From an uncultured Roseicyclus sp. (GTDB lineage: Bacteria > Pseudomonadota > Alphaproteobacteria > Rhodobacterales > Rhodobacteraceae), in assembly GCA_947494975.1 (NCBI GenBank), contig CANLXA010000001.1, forward strand, positions 744,001 through 808,000: a DNA stretch of 64,000 nt. The letters are read 5' to 3'. Positions 44,190 to 53,882 of this stretch are shown here, piece after piece (position 1 is the first letter of the stretch; every line of letters begins with the position of its first letter). Below the pieces are notes generated by a model. That model was not told the DNA's origin. It ran no database searches and was given only the letters and a program-made list of their open reading frames with translations. The position numbers and the translations under genes were made by a program.

Positions 44190-45416
44190 ATGTGGGATCG
44201 CATCCTGAACCGAATGCTGCGGGATTTTATCCAACAGGGCGCCCTTGCCCTGACCTATCCCGATGGCACCCGTCACACCTATGGGCCCGCGCGGGACAAC
44301 CCCGTCGAGGTCACGCTGCACGATGACGCCCTGCCCCGGCGGCTGGTGCTCAACACCGATCTCGCGGTGGGCGAGGCCTATATGGATGGCAGCCTGACCA
44401 TCGCGGGGGACGATCTCGATGGCTTCCTGACCCTGGCCACCATCAACGCCGCGCAGGGCGACCGGGTCTGGTGGCGCAACCTGTCGGGCCGGATCCACCG
44501 GGCCCGGCGCGTGTTCGATCAGTGGAACCCGGCGCACAAGGCGCGCGAGAACGTGGCCCATCACTATGATCTGTCATCGCGCCTCTACGATCTGTTCCTG
44601 GATCAGGAGCGCCACTATTCCTGCGCCTATTTCTCCGATCCCGCCATGTCGCTGGAGGCCGCGCAGCGCGCCAAGACCCACCATATCGCGGCCAAGCTGG
44701 TGCTGGAGCCGGGGATGGAGGTGTTCGAGATCGGCTGCGGCTGGGGCGGCATGGCCCTGACGCTGGCGCGGGACTACGGCGCCAAGGTGCTCGGCGTGAC
44801 GCTCTCGGAAGAGCAGCACCGCTTTGCCACCGAACGCGCCGCGCGCGAGGGTCTGCAAGACCGCGTGCGCTTCGAGTTGAAGGATTACCGCCACGTCACC
44901 GGCCAGTTCGACAGGATCGTATCCATCGGCATGTTCGAACATGTCGGCGTGCCCCATTACCGCGAGTATTTCGACACGGTGCGCACGCGGCTGCGCGAGG
45001 ACGGCGTGGCGCTGATCCACACGATCGGGCGCGCCGACACGCCCGGCCACACCTCACCGTGGATCCAGAAATACATCTTTCCCGGCGGCTATTGCCCGTC
45101 GCTGTCGGAAATGGCGACGGCGGTGGAAAAGGCTGATCTCTACCCCACCGATATCGAGGTCTGGCGGCTGCATTATGCCGAGACGCTGCGGCACTGGTAT
45201 GCCCGGTTCACGGCCCACGAGGCCGAGGCCCGGATGCTCTACGATGAACGGTTCTGCCGGATGTGGCGCTACTACCTCAAGGCGTCCGAGGCCACGTTCC
45301 GCCACAACCGCCAATGCGTGTTCCAGTTCCAGATGGCCAAGCGGCAGGAGGCGGTGCCGCTCACGAGGGATTACATGCATCCCGCGCCCACGGGCCACAT
45401 ACAGGCCGCGGAATAG
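44190..45416 (+). CDS. cfa: Cyclopropane-fatty-acyl-phospholipid synthase
   Basis: The 408-residue SAM-dependent enzyme adds a methylene bridge to unsaturated acyl chains of membrane lipids. It has an N-terminal lipid-binding domain with VGEAYMDGSLTI, then AHHYDLSSRLYDLFLD, the SAM motif EIGCGWGGMA near residue 185, and the late EHVGVPHYREYF segment. Its length is standard. It has its own promoter. Confidence 0.95.
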   Translation: MWDRILNRMLRDFIQQGALALTYPDGTRHTYGPARDNPVEVTLHDDALPRRLVLNTDLAVGEAYMDGSLTIAGDDLDGFLTLATINAAQGDRVWWRNLSGRIHRARRVFDQWNPAHKARENVAHHYDLSSRLYDLFLDQERHYSCAYFSDPAMSLEAAQRAKTHHIAAKLVLEPGMEVFEIGCGWGGMALTLARDYGAKVLGVTLSEEQHRFATERAAREGLQDRVRFELKDYRHVTGQFDRIVSIGMFEHVGVPHYREYFDTVRTRLREDGVALIHTIGRADTPGHTSPWIQKYIFPGGYCPSLSEMATAVEKADLYPTDIEVWRLHYAETLRHWYARFTAHEAEARMLYDERFCRMWRYYLKASEATFRHNRQCVFQFQMAKRQEAVPLTRDYMHPAPTGHIQAAE

Positions 45417-45599
45417 ATCCACGCCACTGTCCGGTGATCTGCACCCATGGCCTGCCGGGTCAGCTGTCATGAACCCATTTGATACCCGGCGTACTTTCTT
45501 GATGGGCGCGCCGGTTGACCGGCGAATACCCCCCCACATAGCCTTGATATACGAGGCCCATCTCCGGGTGACGGTCCATTCCTTTATCAGAGCAGACCC

Positions 45600-46154
45600 A
45601 TGAAAAACATCCTGACATCTGCGCTTGCGCTTGCGGCGCTGACGATGCCCGCCGGCGCGGAGTCCTTCTCGGTGGAGCTTTTCGCAGGCAGCACGTTCGC
45701 AACCGAGTTCAATCTGAACGGAAACCTGTTCGATATCGCCTCAGATGACGTTGTCGGGATCCGGGGCCTCTACAGCGTCACTCCGAACATCGCCGTTGGC
45801 CTGGAATACAGACAGACGGCGGCGGTGTTCACGACTCTTTTCCAACGGTCCATGGACGTCGAAGCGCTCTCCGCAATTGCGCGATACACGATCCCGGTGA
45901 ACGACAGGCTTGGCGTCTACGGAACGCTCGGAGTGAGTCGCGTGTCAGTCCACTACATCAATACCATCTTTACGGACAGCGGCACGTTCGAAGGTGGAAC
46001 GCTCGCCCTGGGCGCCAGCTATGCGGTGACCGACACGGTCGGAGTGTTTGCGGAATGGTCCGCCTTGACGGTCTTTGGCGATTTCGAACTCCGGGGCGAC
46101 ATATTGGAATATACCGGCTCCTCCGTGAACCTCGGTGTCCGCGTCCGGTTCTAG
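45600..46154 (+). CDS. Outer-membrane beta-barrel protein, copy 1
   Basis: The 184-residue protein has a signal peptide (LTSALALAALTMPAGA) and alternating beta-strands, and ends with LGVRVRF, a C-terminal Phe strand recognised by the BAM machinery. It is an eight-stranded OmpA/OmpW-like small barrel. It is a paralogue of the protein at 47119-47676: both have FDxxxDDxxGIRGLY near residues 45-60. The 183-bp gap before it shows no other gene. Confidence 0.8.
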   Translation: MKNILTSALALAALTMPAGAESFSVELFAGSTFATEFNLNGNLFDIASDDVVGIRGLYSVTPNIAVGLEYRQTAAVFTTLFQRSMDVEALSAIARYTIPVNDRLGVYGTLGVSRVSVHYINTIFTDSGTFEGGTLALGASYAVTDTVGVFAEWSALTVFGDFELRGDILEYTGSSVNLGVRVRF

Positions 46155-46834
46155 GCCGCCGCGTTCACCAACCCGCAAAACACCGGCTCCAGCCGGTCGA
46201 CCACATGTTTGACATCCTCGGGGAAAGTCCGCCCGCGGGCCGCCTCACCCGGAAAGCCGACGCAGGTGATCTGGGCCGCCAGCGCGGCTTGCGCGCTTTC
46301 GGGCGTGTCCTCGATGGCAACGGCCTCCGCCGCGCTCAGGCTCAGATGCTGCAGCGCCAGCCGGTAGATCTCGGCCGAGGGCTTGCCCTCCGTCACCATG
46401 TCGCGGTCGCCGATGAACGCAAAATCGTCGCGCGCGATCTTCCCCTCAAGCCCCTCGAACAGAAGATCCACGGTGTCGGACCCCGTCGTCGTCACGAAAC
46501 CAAGGCGCACATCCGCGGCCTTCGCATCCGCGATCAGCTCCGCCACACCGGGGCGCGGATCCAGACCGTCCTCCTGCACCCGCGCGCGGAAATGGGCCAC
46601 CTTGGCCGCGTGCAACCGGCCCGCATCCACCTCAACGCCCGTCTTGTCCGCATAGTCCGCGATCCGGTCCTGGCCGCCGGGTTTGCGCAGCATCTCGCGG
46701 TATTCTTCCCGGCCCCAGGACCAATCCAGCCCCGCATCGCGAAACGCGGCATTGAAGGCCTGCCGCTGCAATTCGGAGGTTTCGGCGAGGGTGCCGATGG
46801 CACCAAAAAGGAGGGCTTTCGGGGAGGTGGGCAT
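46151..46834 (-). CDS. HAD-like protein of CbbY type lacking the catalytic aspartate
   Basis: The 227-residue protein has the fold of a CbbY/beta-phosphoglucomutase-like HAD phosphatase: helical cap, FVTTTGSDTVDLLF for motif II, GKPSAEIYRLAL around motif III and AIEDTPESAQAAL for motif IV. Motif I, normally DxDGTL, reads FGAIGTLAETS, so the nucleophile Asp is Gly and the acid Asp is Ile-Gly. Normal phosphatase activity is therefore not expected. Related sequences in this group seem to share the change, which suggests a conserved non-catalytic role. Its stop codon overlaps the stop of the barrel gene on the other strand. Confidence 0.8.
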   Translation of the reverse strand: MPTSPKALLFGAIGTLAETSELQRQAFNAAFRDAGLDWSWGREEYREMLRKPGGQDRIADYADKTGVEVDAGRLHAAKVAHFRARVQEDGLDPRPGVAELIADAKAADVRLGFVTTTGSDTVDLLFEGLEGKIARDDFAFIGDRDMVTEGKPSAEIYRLALQHLSLSAAEAVAIEDTPESAQAALAAQITCVGFPGEAARGRTFPEDVKHVVDRLEPVFCGLVNAAA

Positions 46835-47034
46835 GGCAGCGCCTTTCGATATGTCCGGGGGTCGCACGGGAAGAGAACATAGCGCGCCGCGAAAAGGTTC
46901 CACGCCCCCACCCCCCGGCCCCCATCGGATGGCGCAAAGCCATCCGGATCACGGGCGGCAGGTCGCGCAGCGATCCGCGGCGTTGCACGGATCCCACGCC
47001 GGAAAAACCTGCGGATTCCCGTAGGTGGATGCCG

Positions 47035-47063
47035 TTGACGGGTGATGGGCCCGCCCCTACGGT
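47035..47063 (+). promoter_or_regulatory. Predicted promoter of the second barrel gene
   Basis: TTGACG (47035-47040), a 17-bp spacer and TACGGT (47058-47063) form a plausible sigma-70 promoter, 55 bp upstream of the ATG. The rest of the 284-bp gap (46835-47118) holds nothing I can support. Confidence 0.45.
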
Positions 47064-47118
47064 GCAACCGCTGGCACAGTGCCAATAAAGCCCCTGTCCA
47101 CGAATTCAGAGAACCCCC

Positions 47119-47676
47119 ATGAAACACCTGATCATCGCGACGCTCTTCACCAGCTTTCTGGCCGCCCCGGCCATGGCACAGAATGTCTCGGCCGAACTCT
47201 TTGGCGGATACACGTTCGAGACGGAGCTCGATCTGAACGGCAATATGTTCGATGTCGATGCGGATGAGATTTTCGGGATCCGGGGCCTCTACAATCTCAC
47301 GCCCGAGATCGCCGTTGGCCTGCAATACACCCGATCCACCGCGGACTTTTCAACGTTGGCCGATCGGTTCCAGGATGTCGATGCGATCATGGTCATCGCC
47401 CGTTATTCAGCCCCCGTGACCGATATGGTCGAGGTGTACGGGACACTCGGCCTGGGCTCGATGCATATCGATTACACCCAGCTCGTCGGCGACGAGGAAT
47501 CGACAAACGTCACGGGCGCATCGGCGGCCATTGGCGCCGTCTATTCGGTATCGGACTCCATCGGTATCTTCGCGGAGCTTTACCATCAGGCCGCCCTGGA
47601 AGATTACGAATTGGTGGGCGACACGCTCGAATACCGCGCCACATCGGTCAATCTGGGCGTGCGCTTCCGGTTCTGA
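47119..47676 (+). CDS. Outer-membrane beta-barrel protein, copy 2
   Basis: The 185-residue paralogue of 45600-46154 has a signal peptide (LFTSFLAAPAMAQ), the same SAELFGGYTFETELDLNGNMFD start and LGVRFRF at the end. The mature proteins are acidic. The HAD-like gene lies between the two copies on the other strand. Its 3' end overlaps the ABM gene on the opposite strand by 29 bases. Confidence 0.8.
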   Translation: MKHLIIATLFTSFLAAPAMAQNVSAELFGGYTFETELDLNGNMFDVDADEIFGIRGLYNLTPEIAVGLQYTRSTADFSTLADRFQDVDAIMVIARYSAPVTDMVEVYGTLGLGSMHIDYTQLVGDEESTNVTGASAAIGAVYSVSDSIGIFAELYHQAALEDYELVGDTLEYRATSVNLGVRFRF

Positions 47677-48010
47677 TCGCAGCCTGCCGGGCCTCTGGCG
47701 ACGGTTGCTCCCCATGGCCTGACATCTCCTCATAGTGGTCGACAGAACAGCTGGTGATGAGGTGTTCCATGCCGGCTGGTATGTGAGGTCTGTCCCAATC
47801 GGGGCCGAGGGCCTTGGCCAACTGATCGCTCGATTGCCATGTCGAGACCATGACATATTCGTCGGCCGTATCGCTCAGGGGGCGGCCGATCATGACCTGG
47901 TCCATGCCGTCACAGGATCGCATGAATGGCACCGAGATCGCCTGATACTTGGTTTCGAAGTCCGCCACCTTGGCCGCGGCGACGGTTGCTCGGAATATTC
48001 TGATAATCAT
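47648..48010 (-). CDS. Antibiotic biosynthesis monooxygenase (ABM) family protein
   Basis: The 120-residue protein has a dimeric ferredoxin-like ABM fold: IIRIFRATVAAAKVADFETKY, then QVMIGRPLSDTADEYVMVSTWQS near residues 40-60. ABM proteins are cofactor-free oxygenases or haem-degrading enzymes; a quinone or haem link is possible since a globin gene is in the same unit. The ATG at 48010 is preferred over an earlier start with no ribosome site. It is the last gene of a three-gene run (globin, DUF1330, ABM). Confidence 0.72.
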   Translation of the reverse strand: MIIRIFRATVAAAKVADFETKYQAISVPFMRSCDGMDQVMIGRPLSDTADEYVMVSTWQSSDQLAKALGPDWDRPHIPAGMEHLITSCSVDHYEEMSGHGEQPSPEARQAAIRTGSARPD

Positions 48011-48109
48011 GTCTGACCTTTCCGCCGGGCCGCGCGGCCCTTCGTGCATCATCGTTTCGGTGCCGTGGCCCGGTGGCTGCTCCATATGTCCGCAGCCCGC
48101 CCAATCCGC

Positions 48110-48400
48110 CTAGGCGGCCCCTTCGACAATGAGAAAATCCGCGTCTGCATTCGCAACCCTGATCGCGCGGGCGGCCTGATATTCAGGGGATTGATAGCAG
48201 CGCATCGCCGTATCGAAATCCTCGAACTCGACGACGACGTTCCGGTCCCGGGCCTGCCCTTCCATGCAGGCGTATCTGCCGCCGCGCACCACAAACCGCG
48301 CCCCGAACGCCTCAAAGGCTGGGCGCGCCGCGGCCAGATAGTCCGGGTAGTTTTCCGCGTTCTTCACCGATACGCGCACAATCCAGTAACCGTTGGGCAT
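48110..48400 (-). CDS. DUF1330 family protein
   Basis: The 96-residue protein matches DUF1330, a dimeric alpha/beta ferredoxin-like fold: GYWIVRVSVKNAENYPDYLAAA type N-terminus, GGRYACMEG and VVVEFEDFDTAMRCYQSPEYQAA. Function in the family is unknown. It lies 99 bp upstream of the ABM gene and 37 bp downstream of the globin gene. Confidence 0.85.
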   Translation of the reverse strand: MPNGYWIVRVSVKNAENYPDYLAAARPAFEAFGARFVVRGGRYACMEGQARDRNVVVEFEDFDTAMRCYQSPEYQAARAIRVANADADFLIVEGAA

Positions 48401-48437
48401 TGTCTTTCCGCCATCTCAAAATCCCCGAGAGCCGGGC

Positions 48438-48851
48438 TCAGGCTGTTTGCGCTCTCCCGATCATGCAGCTGGATATGTAGCCATAGGCCTGCATCCAGGC
48501 CTCGCGTACATCGTCCGTCCAGGCGTCGCCCAAGCCCCTTTCCAGGGTCCAGAGCAACGCAGATCCCACCGTGTCGTAATGCGACTTCTCCACCCCGTAC
48601 CCGGCATGTCTGCGCCCGAGATCCTCCAGGCTCCGCGTCAGGGTGTCGGGATGTTCAAGATCGGCGATTGCCTGCGACACCGCCGCCGTCAGTTTCCGCT
48701 TTTGCGCCGTCATGTCCGTATGTCCGAACAGGCGCTCGATCTGCGGATCAAGCTTGAACAGGCGATCGTAGAACAGATCCGCCGCCGTGTCCGCGATTGG
48801 CACGACCTGTGCCCAGGTCGATCTTACGATCCGTTTCTGATCCGGTGTCAT
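48438..48851 (-). CDS. Single-domain globin
   Basis: The 137-residue protein has the bacterial globin pattern: TPDQKRIVRSTWAQVVPIAD (helix A-B), FYDRLFKLDPQIERLF (C-E) and the proximal His in LGRRHAGYGVEKSHY around residue 88. It probably binds haem and O2 or NO. The ATG at 48851 is chosen. It diverges from a LysR gene, with a LysR-type palindrome between, which suggests that the regulator controls the globin-DUF1330-ABM unit. Confidence 0.85.
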   Translation of the reverse strand: MTPDQKRIVRSTWAQVVPIADTAADLFYDRLFKLDPQIERLFGHTDMTAQKRKLTAAVSQAIADLEHPDTLTRSLEDLGRRHAGYGVEKSHYDTVGSALLWTLERGLGDAWTDDVREAWMQAYGYISSCMIGRAQTA

Positions 48852-48876
48852 CGGAGCCTCCGAATGTGTGCTGTTT

Positions 48877-48900
48877 GATCGGCAGTCGATATCTGCCATC
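48877..48900. promoter_or_regulatory. LysR-type binding site between globin and lysR
   Basis: GGCAG-N7-CTGCC at 48881-48897, extended by GAT and ATC on the outside, gives an imperfect 24-bp palindrome that fits the T-N11-A layout. It lies 26 bases from the globin start and 74 from the regulator start. Confidence 0.55.
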
Positions 48901-48973
48901 GCGATCACATAGCGACTCCTCGCGAATCAGAAAAATGAATAATAAGGATGATAATGATCTCCGGGAGAGATGG

Positions 48974-49843
48974 ATGGATCTGACGGAACTCAGGATCTTT
49001 ACCGCTGTCGTTCGCGAAGGCGGGATCACACGGGCAGCGGAGCGGCTGAACCGGGTGCAGTCAAATGTCACCACACGGATTCGCCAGCTTGAAGACCGGT
49101 TGGGGACGAGCCTGTTTGACCGGCGCGGGAAACGTCTTGTGTTGACGGCGGCGGGCCGAACGCTGCTGGACTATGCCGATCGGCTGCTCGCTTTGGCGGC
49201 CGAAGCCGAGGAAGCGGTACACGGGGACAGGCCCACAGGTGTCTTCCGCCTTGGCTCCATGGAAAGCACGGCGGCCGTTCGCCTGCCGCACCCCTTGTCG
49301 CAATTCAGCCGCCGCTATCCCGATGTCAGGCTTGAGCTGCACACAAACACACCCACCGAACTCGCGCGCGAGGTGCTGGCCGGTGAAATCGACGCCGCCC
49401 TGGTCGCCGAACCTGTTGCGACGGCCAAATTCGACTCGATGACGGCATTTGTCGAGGAACCCGTCATCGTGACATCGCAGGACCATCCGCCCTTCGACGA
49501 AACCGGCGGTGTTCCCCCGACAATGCTCGTGTTCGAACATGGTTGCCCGCATCGGCGCAGGTTGGAAGATTGGTATGCAGAACGCGACAGCCTTCCCGAT
49601 CGGACGATCGAACTCGGGTCCTATCATGCGATGCTGGGTTGCGTGCTGACGGGCATGGGCGCGGCGCTTCTGCCGCGCAGTGTCATCTCGACTTTCCCTG
49701 AACGCACGCGCCTGCGGATCATCCCTCTTCCCGAAGGACAGGACAAAATCAGGACCATGTTGATCTGGCCCAAGGGAGAGCGGTCGCCCAAGGTCGAAGC
49801 CCTGAGAAAGATATTGGAGGCGAATTGGCAGGCGAAACCCTAG
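48974..49843 (+). CDS. LysR family transcriptional regulator
   Basis: The 289-residue protein has an N-terminal winged helix (residues 1-60, LRIFTAVVREGGITRAAERL, VQSNVTTRIRQLEDRLG) and a LysR substrate-binding domain (about 88-285) with GMGAALLPRSVI near the end. GGGAGAG is the ribosome site. It is divergent from the globin gene and overlaps the next acetyltransferase gene by 19 bases. Confidence 0.93.
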   Translation: MDLTELRIFTAVVREGGITRAAERLNRVQSNVTTRIRQLEDRLGTSLFDRRGKRLVLTAAGRTLLDYADRLLALAAEAEEAVHGDRPTGVFRLGSMESTAAVRLPHPLSQFSRRYPDVRLELHTNTPTELAREVLAGEIDAALVAEPVATAKFDSMTAFVEEPVIVTSQDHPPFDETGGVPPTMLVFEHGCPHRRRLEDWYAERDSLPDRTIELGSYHAMLGCVLTGMGAALLPRSVISTFPERTRLRIIPLPEGQDKIRTMLIWPKGERSPKVEALRKILEANWQAKP

Positions 49844-50376
49844 AAATCCGCCCGGTTGAGCCGGATATGTGGCCAGAGTTCGAGCAGCTTTTCGAAGCGC
49901 GCGGCGGCCCGAAATCCTGTTGGTGCATGGTGTGGCGCGACTTTCAACGCAATGCCACGGCAAAAGACCAGGCCGATCGCAAGCGCGGTATGCAAGACCG
50001 GATAGAGCGCGGTCAAAAGGTCGGCTTGATGGGCTTTCTGGGCAGAGAACCGGTTGCGTGGTGCTCGGTGGCGCCTCGCCCGACGTTCAAGGCGTCGCTT
50101 GACGGGCTTTCCCAGGCCGAAGGATCGGAAAAGTGGTCTCTGACCTGTCTGTTTGTCAAGCGCGCTCATCGTGGAAAAGGGCTGTCCGGGACGTTGATTG
50201 ATGCCGCGGTGGACTATGCGCGGGCCCAGGGCGCAAGCGCGCTTGATGCTTACCCGGTGGACCCGGAATCTCCGAGCTACCGCTTCTGTGGCTTTGTATC
50301 ACAATTCGACAGCCGCGGGTTTGCAGCGGTTGGCTCGGTCGGAACACGCCGGCACCTCTTTACCCGACGGCTCTAG
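49825..50376 (+). CDS. GNAT family acetyltransferase
   Basis: The 183-residue protein has the GNAT core: CLFVKRAHRGKGLSGTLIDAAVDYA near residues 110-134, which binds acetyl-CoA, and a CWCMVW motif near residue 33. It begins at a TTG at 49825 within the lysR end, after GGAGG. Its substrate is unknown. The overlap suggests co-expression with the LysR gene. Confidence 0.8.
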   Translation: MAGETLEIRPVEPDMWPEFEQLFEARGGPKSCWCMVWRDFQRNATAKDQADRKRGMQDRIERGQKVGLMGFLGREPVAWCSVAPRPTFKASLDGLSQAEGSEKWSLTCLFVKRAHRGKGLSGTLIDAAVDYARAQGASALDAYPVDPESPSYRFCGFVSQFDSRGFAAVGSVGTRRHLFTRRL

Positions 50377-50531
50377 CTTTCCGAAAAGCTCAGGGGCCAT
50401 GAATCCGCCCCTGCCTGCACCGCACCGGCCGCTTTCGCCCCTTCCGCCCTTGCACCCCCGGCCCCTGCCCTTATAACGCCGACAGTTTGCCCGCTGCTCA
50501 GGTGGGGAAGGCCAATTCGTCGGGGGACACC

Positions 50532-53500
50532 ATGCCTAAAAGATCAGACATCAACTCGATCATGATCATCGGCGCGGGCCCCATCGTCATCGGTCAGGCC
50601 TGCGAATTCGACTATTCCGGCGCCCAGGCCTGCAAGGCCCTGCGCGAGGAGGGCTACCGCGTCATCCTGGTGAACTCGAACCCCGCCACGATCATGACCG
50701 ACCCCGAGCTGGCCGACGCCACCTATATCGAACCGATCACCCCCGAGATCGTCGCCAAGATCATCGAGAAAGAGCGCCCCGACGCGCTCCTGCCCACCAT
50801 GGGCGGCCAGACCGGGCTGAACACCTCGCTGGCGCTCGAGGAAATGGGTGTGCTGGAGAAATTCGGGGTCGAGATGATCGGCGCCAAGCGCCCCGCCATC
50901 GAGATGGCCGAGGACCGCAAGCTGTTTCGCGAGGCGATGGACCGGATCGGGCTGGAAAACCCCAAGGCCACCATCATCTCCGCCCCCAAGGGCGCGGATG
51001 GCAAATACGACATTCAGGCCGGTCTGAAGGAGGCCATCGACGCCATCGAATATGTCGGCCTGCCCGCCATCATCCGCCCCGCCTTCACCCTTGGCGGCAC
51101 CGGCGGCGGCGTGGCCTATAACCGCGCCGAATACGAGCATTTCTGCCGCACCGGCATGGAGGCCTCCCCCGTCGCCCAGATCCTCGTCGATGAAAGCCTG
51201 CTTGGCTGGAAAGAATTCGAGATGGAGGTGGTGCGCGACAAGGCTGACAACGCCATCATCGTCTGTTCCATCGAAAACGTCGACCCGATGGGTGTGCATA
51301 CCGGCGACTCGATCACCGTCGCCCCGGCCCTCACGCTGACCGACAAGGAATACCAGATCATGCGCAACGGCTCCATCGCCGTCCTGCGTGAGATCGGCGT
51401 GGAGACCGGCGGCTCCAACGTGCAATGGGCCGTGAACCCCGAAGACGGCCGCATGGTCGTGATCGAGATGAACCCCCGCGTCTCCCGCTCCTCCGCGCTG
51501 GCCTCCAAGGCCACCGGCTTCCCCATAGCCAAGATCGCCGCCAAGCTCGCCGTCGGCTACACGCTCGATGAGCTGGACAACGACATCACCAAGGTCACGC
51601 CCGCCTCCTTCGAGCCCACAATCGACTATGTCGTCACCAAGATCCCCCGCTTCGCCTTCGAGAAGTTCCCGGGCGCCGAGCCCCACCTGACCACGGCGAT
51701 GAAATCCGTGGGCGAGGCCATGGCCATCGGCCGGAGCTTCCACGAGTCGATGCAGAAAGCACTCGCGTCGATGGAAACCGGCCTCACCGGGTTCGATGAA
51801 ATCGACATCCCCGGCCATGGCGAAGACCCCGCCGCCATCACCAAAGCGCTCTCCCAACAAACCCCCGACCGGATCCGCGTCATCGCCCAGGCCATGCGCC
51901 ATGGCCTCAGCGACGACGATATCCACGCCGCCACCAAATTCGACCCCTGGTTCCTCGCCCGGATCCGCGAGATCATCGACGCCGAGAACCAGATCCGCGA
52001 GCAGGGCATGCTCGCCACACCCGAGGATTTCCGCCGCGTGAAGCAGATGGGCTTCACCGATGCCCGCCTCGCCACCCTCACCGGCCTCAGCGAGCACGAA
52101 ATCCGCAACGCCCGCCACGGCGCGGGCGTCATCGCGCAGTTCAAACGCATCGATACCTGCGCCGCCGAATTCGAGGCGCAGACGCCCTACATGTATTCCA
52201 CCTACGAGACCCCCGTGATGGGCGAGGCCGAATGCGAGGCCCGCCCGTCAGGCAAGACAAAGGTCGTCATCCTGGGCGGCGGCCCGAACCGGATCGGGCA
52301 GGGCATCGAGTTCGATTATTGCTGCTGCCACGCCTGCTTCGCGCTCAGCGATGCGGGCTACGAGACCATCATGGTCAACTGCAACCCCGAAACCGTCTCC
52401 ACCGATTACGACACCTCCGACCGCCTGTATTTCGAACCCCTCACGCTGGAACACACGCTCGAAATCCTCCGCGTCGAGCAGGATAACGGCACGCTCCACG
52501 GCGTCATCGTGCAGTTCGGCGGCCAGACCCCGCTCAAACTCGCCAATGCCCTGCAAGAGGCCGGCATCCCGATCCTCGGCACCACGCCCGACGCCATCGA
52601 CCTCGCCGAAGACCGCGAGCGCTTCCAGCAGCTTGTCCAGCGCCTGAACCTCAAACAGCCGGAGAACGCCATCGCCACCACCGATGCCGAGGCCAAGGAC
52701 GCCGCCGAAAAACTCGGCTACCCCCTCGTCATCCGCCCCTCCTACGTCCTCGGCGGCCGCGCCATGGAGATCGTGCGCGACACCGCCCAACTGGAGCGCT
52801 ACATCCGCGACGCCGTGGTCGTCTCGGGCGATAGCCCCGTCTTGCTGGACTCCTATCTCGACGGCGCGGTTGAGGTGGATGTCGACGCGCTCTGCGACGG
52901 CGAAAATGTCCATGTCGCGGGCATCATGCAGCATATCGAGGAGGCCGGGGTGCATTCCGGCGACAGCGCCTGTTCCCTCCCGCCCCACACGCTCTCCAAA
53001 GACATCCAGGACCAGATCATCACCCAGACCGAGGCGCTGGCCAAAGCGCTCCATGTCGTCGGCCTGATGAACGTGCAATTCGCCGTCAAGGCCGACGCGG
53101 CCACCGGAACCGACGAGATCTACCTGATCGAGGTCAACCCCCGCGCCTCGCGCACCGTGCCCTTCGTCGCCAAGGCCACGGATTCAGCCATCGCGAGCAT
53201 CGCCGCCCGCCTCATGGCCGGTGAGAAACTTTCCGATTTCCCCGCCGCCGCGCCCCACGTCCCCGTCGACGAGGACACCCCCATCAAGATCGGCGATCCC
53301 ATGTCGCTGGCCGATTTCCGCACGCCCTGGTTCTCCGTCAAGGAGGCCGTCCTGCCGTTTGCCCGCTTCCCCGGCGTCGACACGCTGCTCGGCCCCGAAA
53401 TGCGGAGCACCGGCGAGGTCATGGGCTGGGACCGCACCTTCCCCCGCGCCTTCCTCAAGGCCCAACTGGGCGCGGGCACGCAACTCCCCGACACCGGCAC

Positions 53501-53882
53501 CGCGTTCCTGTCGATCAAGGAGGCCGACAAGGTGCCCGAGCTTGTCGAAACCGCCCGGATGCTCAAAAGCCTCGGCTTCCACATCCTCGCCACCTCCGGC
53601 ACGGCGGCCTTCCTCGCCGATCACGACATCGAATCCGAGACCGTCAACAAACACTACGAAGGCGGCCGCACCATCGTCGACGTGATGAAGGACGGGCTGG
53701 TGCATCTGGTCATGAACACCACCGAAGGCGCGCAAGCCGTCGAGGATTCCCGCTCCATGCGCGCCGTCACCCTGATGGACAAGATCCCGTATTACACAAC
53801 GCTTGCGGGGTCACATGCAGCGGCCCAAGCCATGGTCAGCGCGCGGGAAGGGGAGACTGTGGTCAGGGCGTTGCAGGGGTGA
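50532..53882 (+). CDS. carB: Carbamoyl phosphate synthase, large subunit
   Basis: The 1116-residue subunit makes carbamoyl phosphate for arginine and pyrimidine synthesis from bicarbonate, ammonia and two ATP. It has two ATP-grasp halves (about 1-400 and 560-940), each starting with a [10 protein letters not shown] or [10 protein letters not shown] motif, an oligomerisation domain between, and a C-terminal MGS allosteric domain ([12 protein letters not shown]). carA is not in the window. The ATG at 50532 is chosen over one 45 bases upstream. Confidence 0.98.
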   Translation: MPKRSDINSIMIIGAGPIVIGQACEFDYSGAQACKALREEGYRVILVNSNPATIMTDPELADATYIEPITPEIVAKIIEKERPDALLPTMGGQTGLNTSLALEEMGVLEKFGVEMIGAKRPAIEMAEDRKLFREAMDRIGLENPKATIISAPKGADGKYDIQAGLKEAIDAIEYVGLPAIIRPAFTLGGTGGGVAYNRAEYEHFCRTGMEASPVAQILVDESLLGWKEFEMEVVRDKADNAIIVCSIENVDPMGVHTGDSITVAPALTLTDKEYQIMRNGSIAVLREIGVETGGSNVQWAVNPEDGRMVVIEMNPRVSRSSALASKATGFPIAKIAAKLAVGYTLDELDNDITKVTPASFEPTIDYVVTKIPRFAFEKFPGAEPHLTTAMKSVGEAMAIGRSFHESMQKALASMETGLTGFDEIDIPGHGEDPAAITKALSQQTPDRIRVIAQAMRHGLSDDDIHAATKFDPWFLARIREIIDAENQIREQGMLATPEDFRRVKQMGFTDARLATLTGLSEHEIRNARHGAGVIAQFKRIDTCAAEFEAQTPYMYSTYETPVMGEAECEARPSGKTKVVILGGGPNRIGQGIEFDYCCCHACFALSDAGYETIMVNCNPETVSTDYDTSDRLYFEPLTLEHTLEILRVEQDNGTLHGVIVQFGGQTPLKLANALQEAGIPILGTTPDAIDLAEDRERFQQLVQRLNLKQPENAIATTDAEAKDAAEKLGYPLVIRPSYVLGGRAMEIVRDTAQLERYIRDAVVVSGDSPVLLDSYLDGAVEVDVDALCDGENVHVAGIMQHIEEAGVHSGDSACSLPPHTLSKDIQDQIITQTEALAKALHVVGLMNVQFAVKADAATGTDEIYLIEVNPRASRTVPFVAKATDSAIASIAARLMAGEKLSDFPAAAPHVPVDEDTPIKIGDPMSLADFRTPWFSVKEAVLPFARFPGVDTLLGPEMRSTGEVMGWDRTFPRAFLKAQLGAGTQLPDTGTAFLSIKEADKVPELVETARMLKSLGFHILATSGTAAFLADHDIESETVNKHYEGGRTIVDVMKDGLVHLVMNTTEGAQAVEDSRSMRAVTLMDKIPYYTTLAGSHAAAQAMVSAREGETVVRALQG

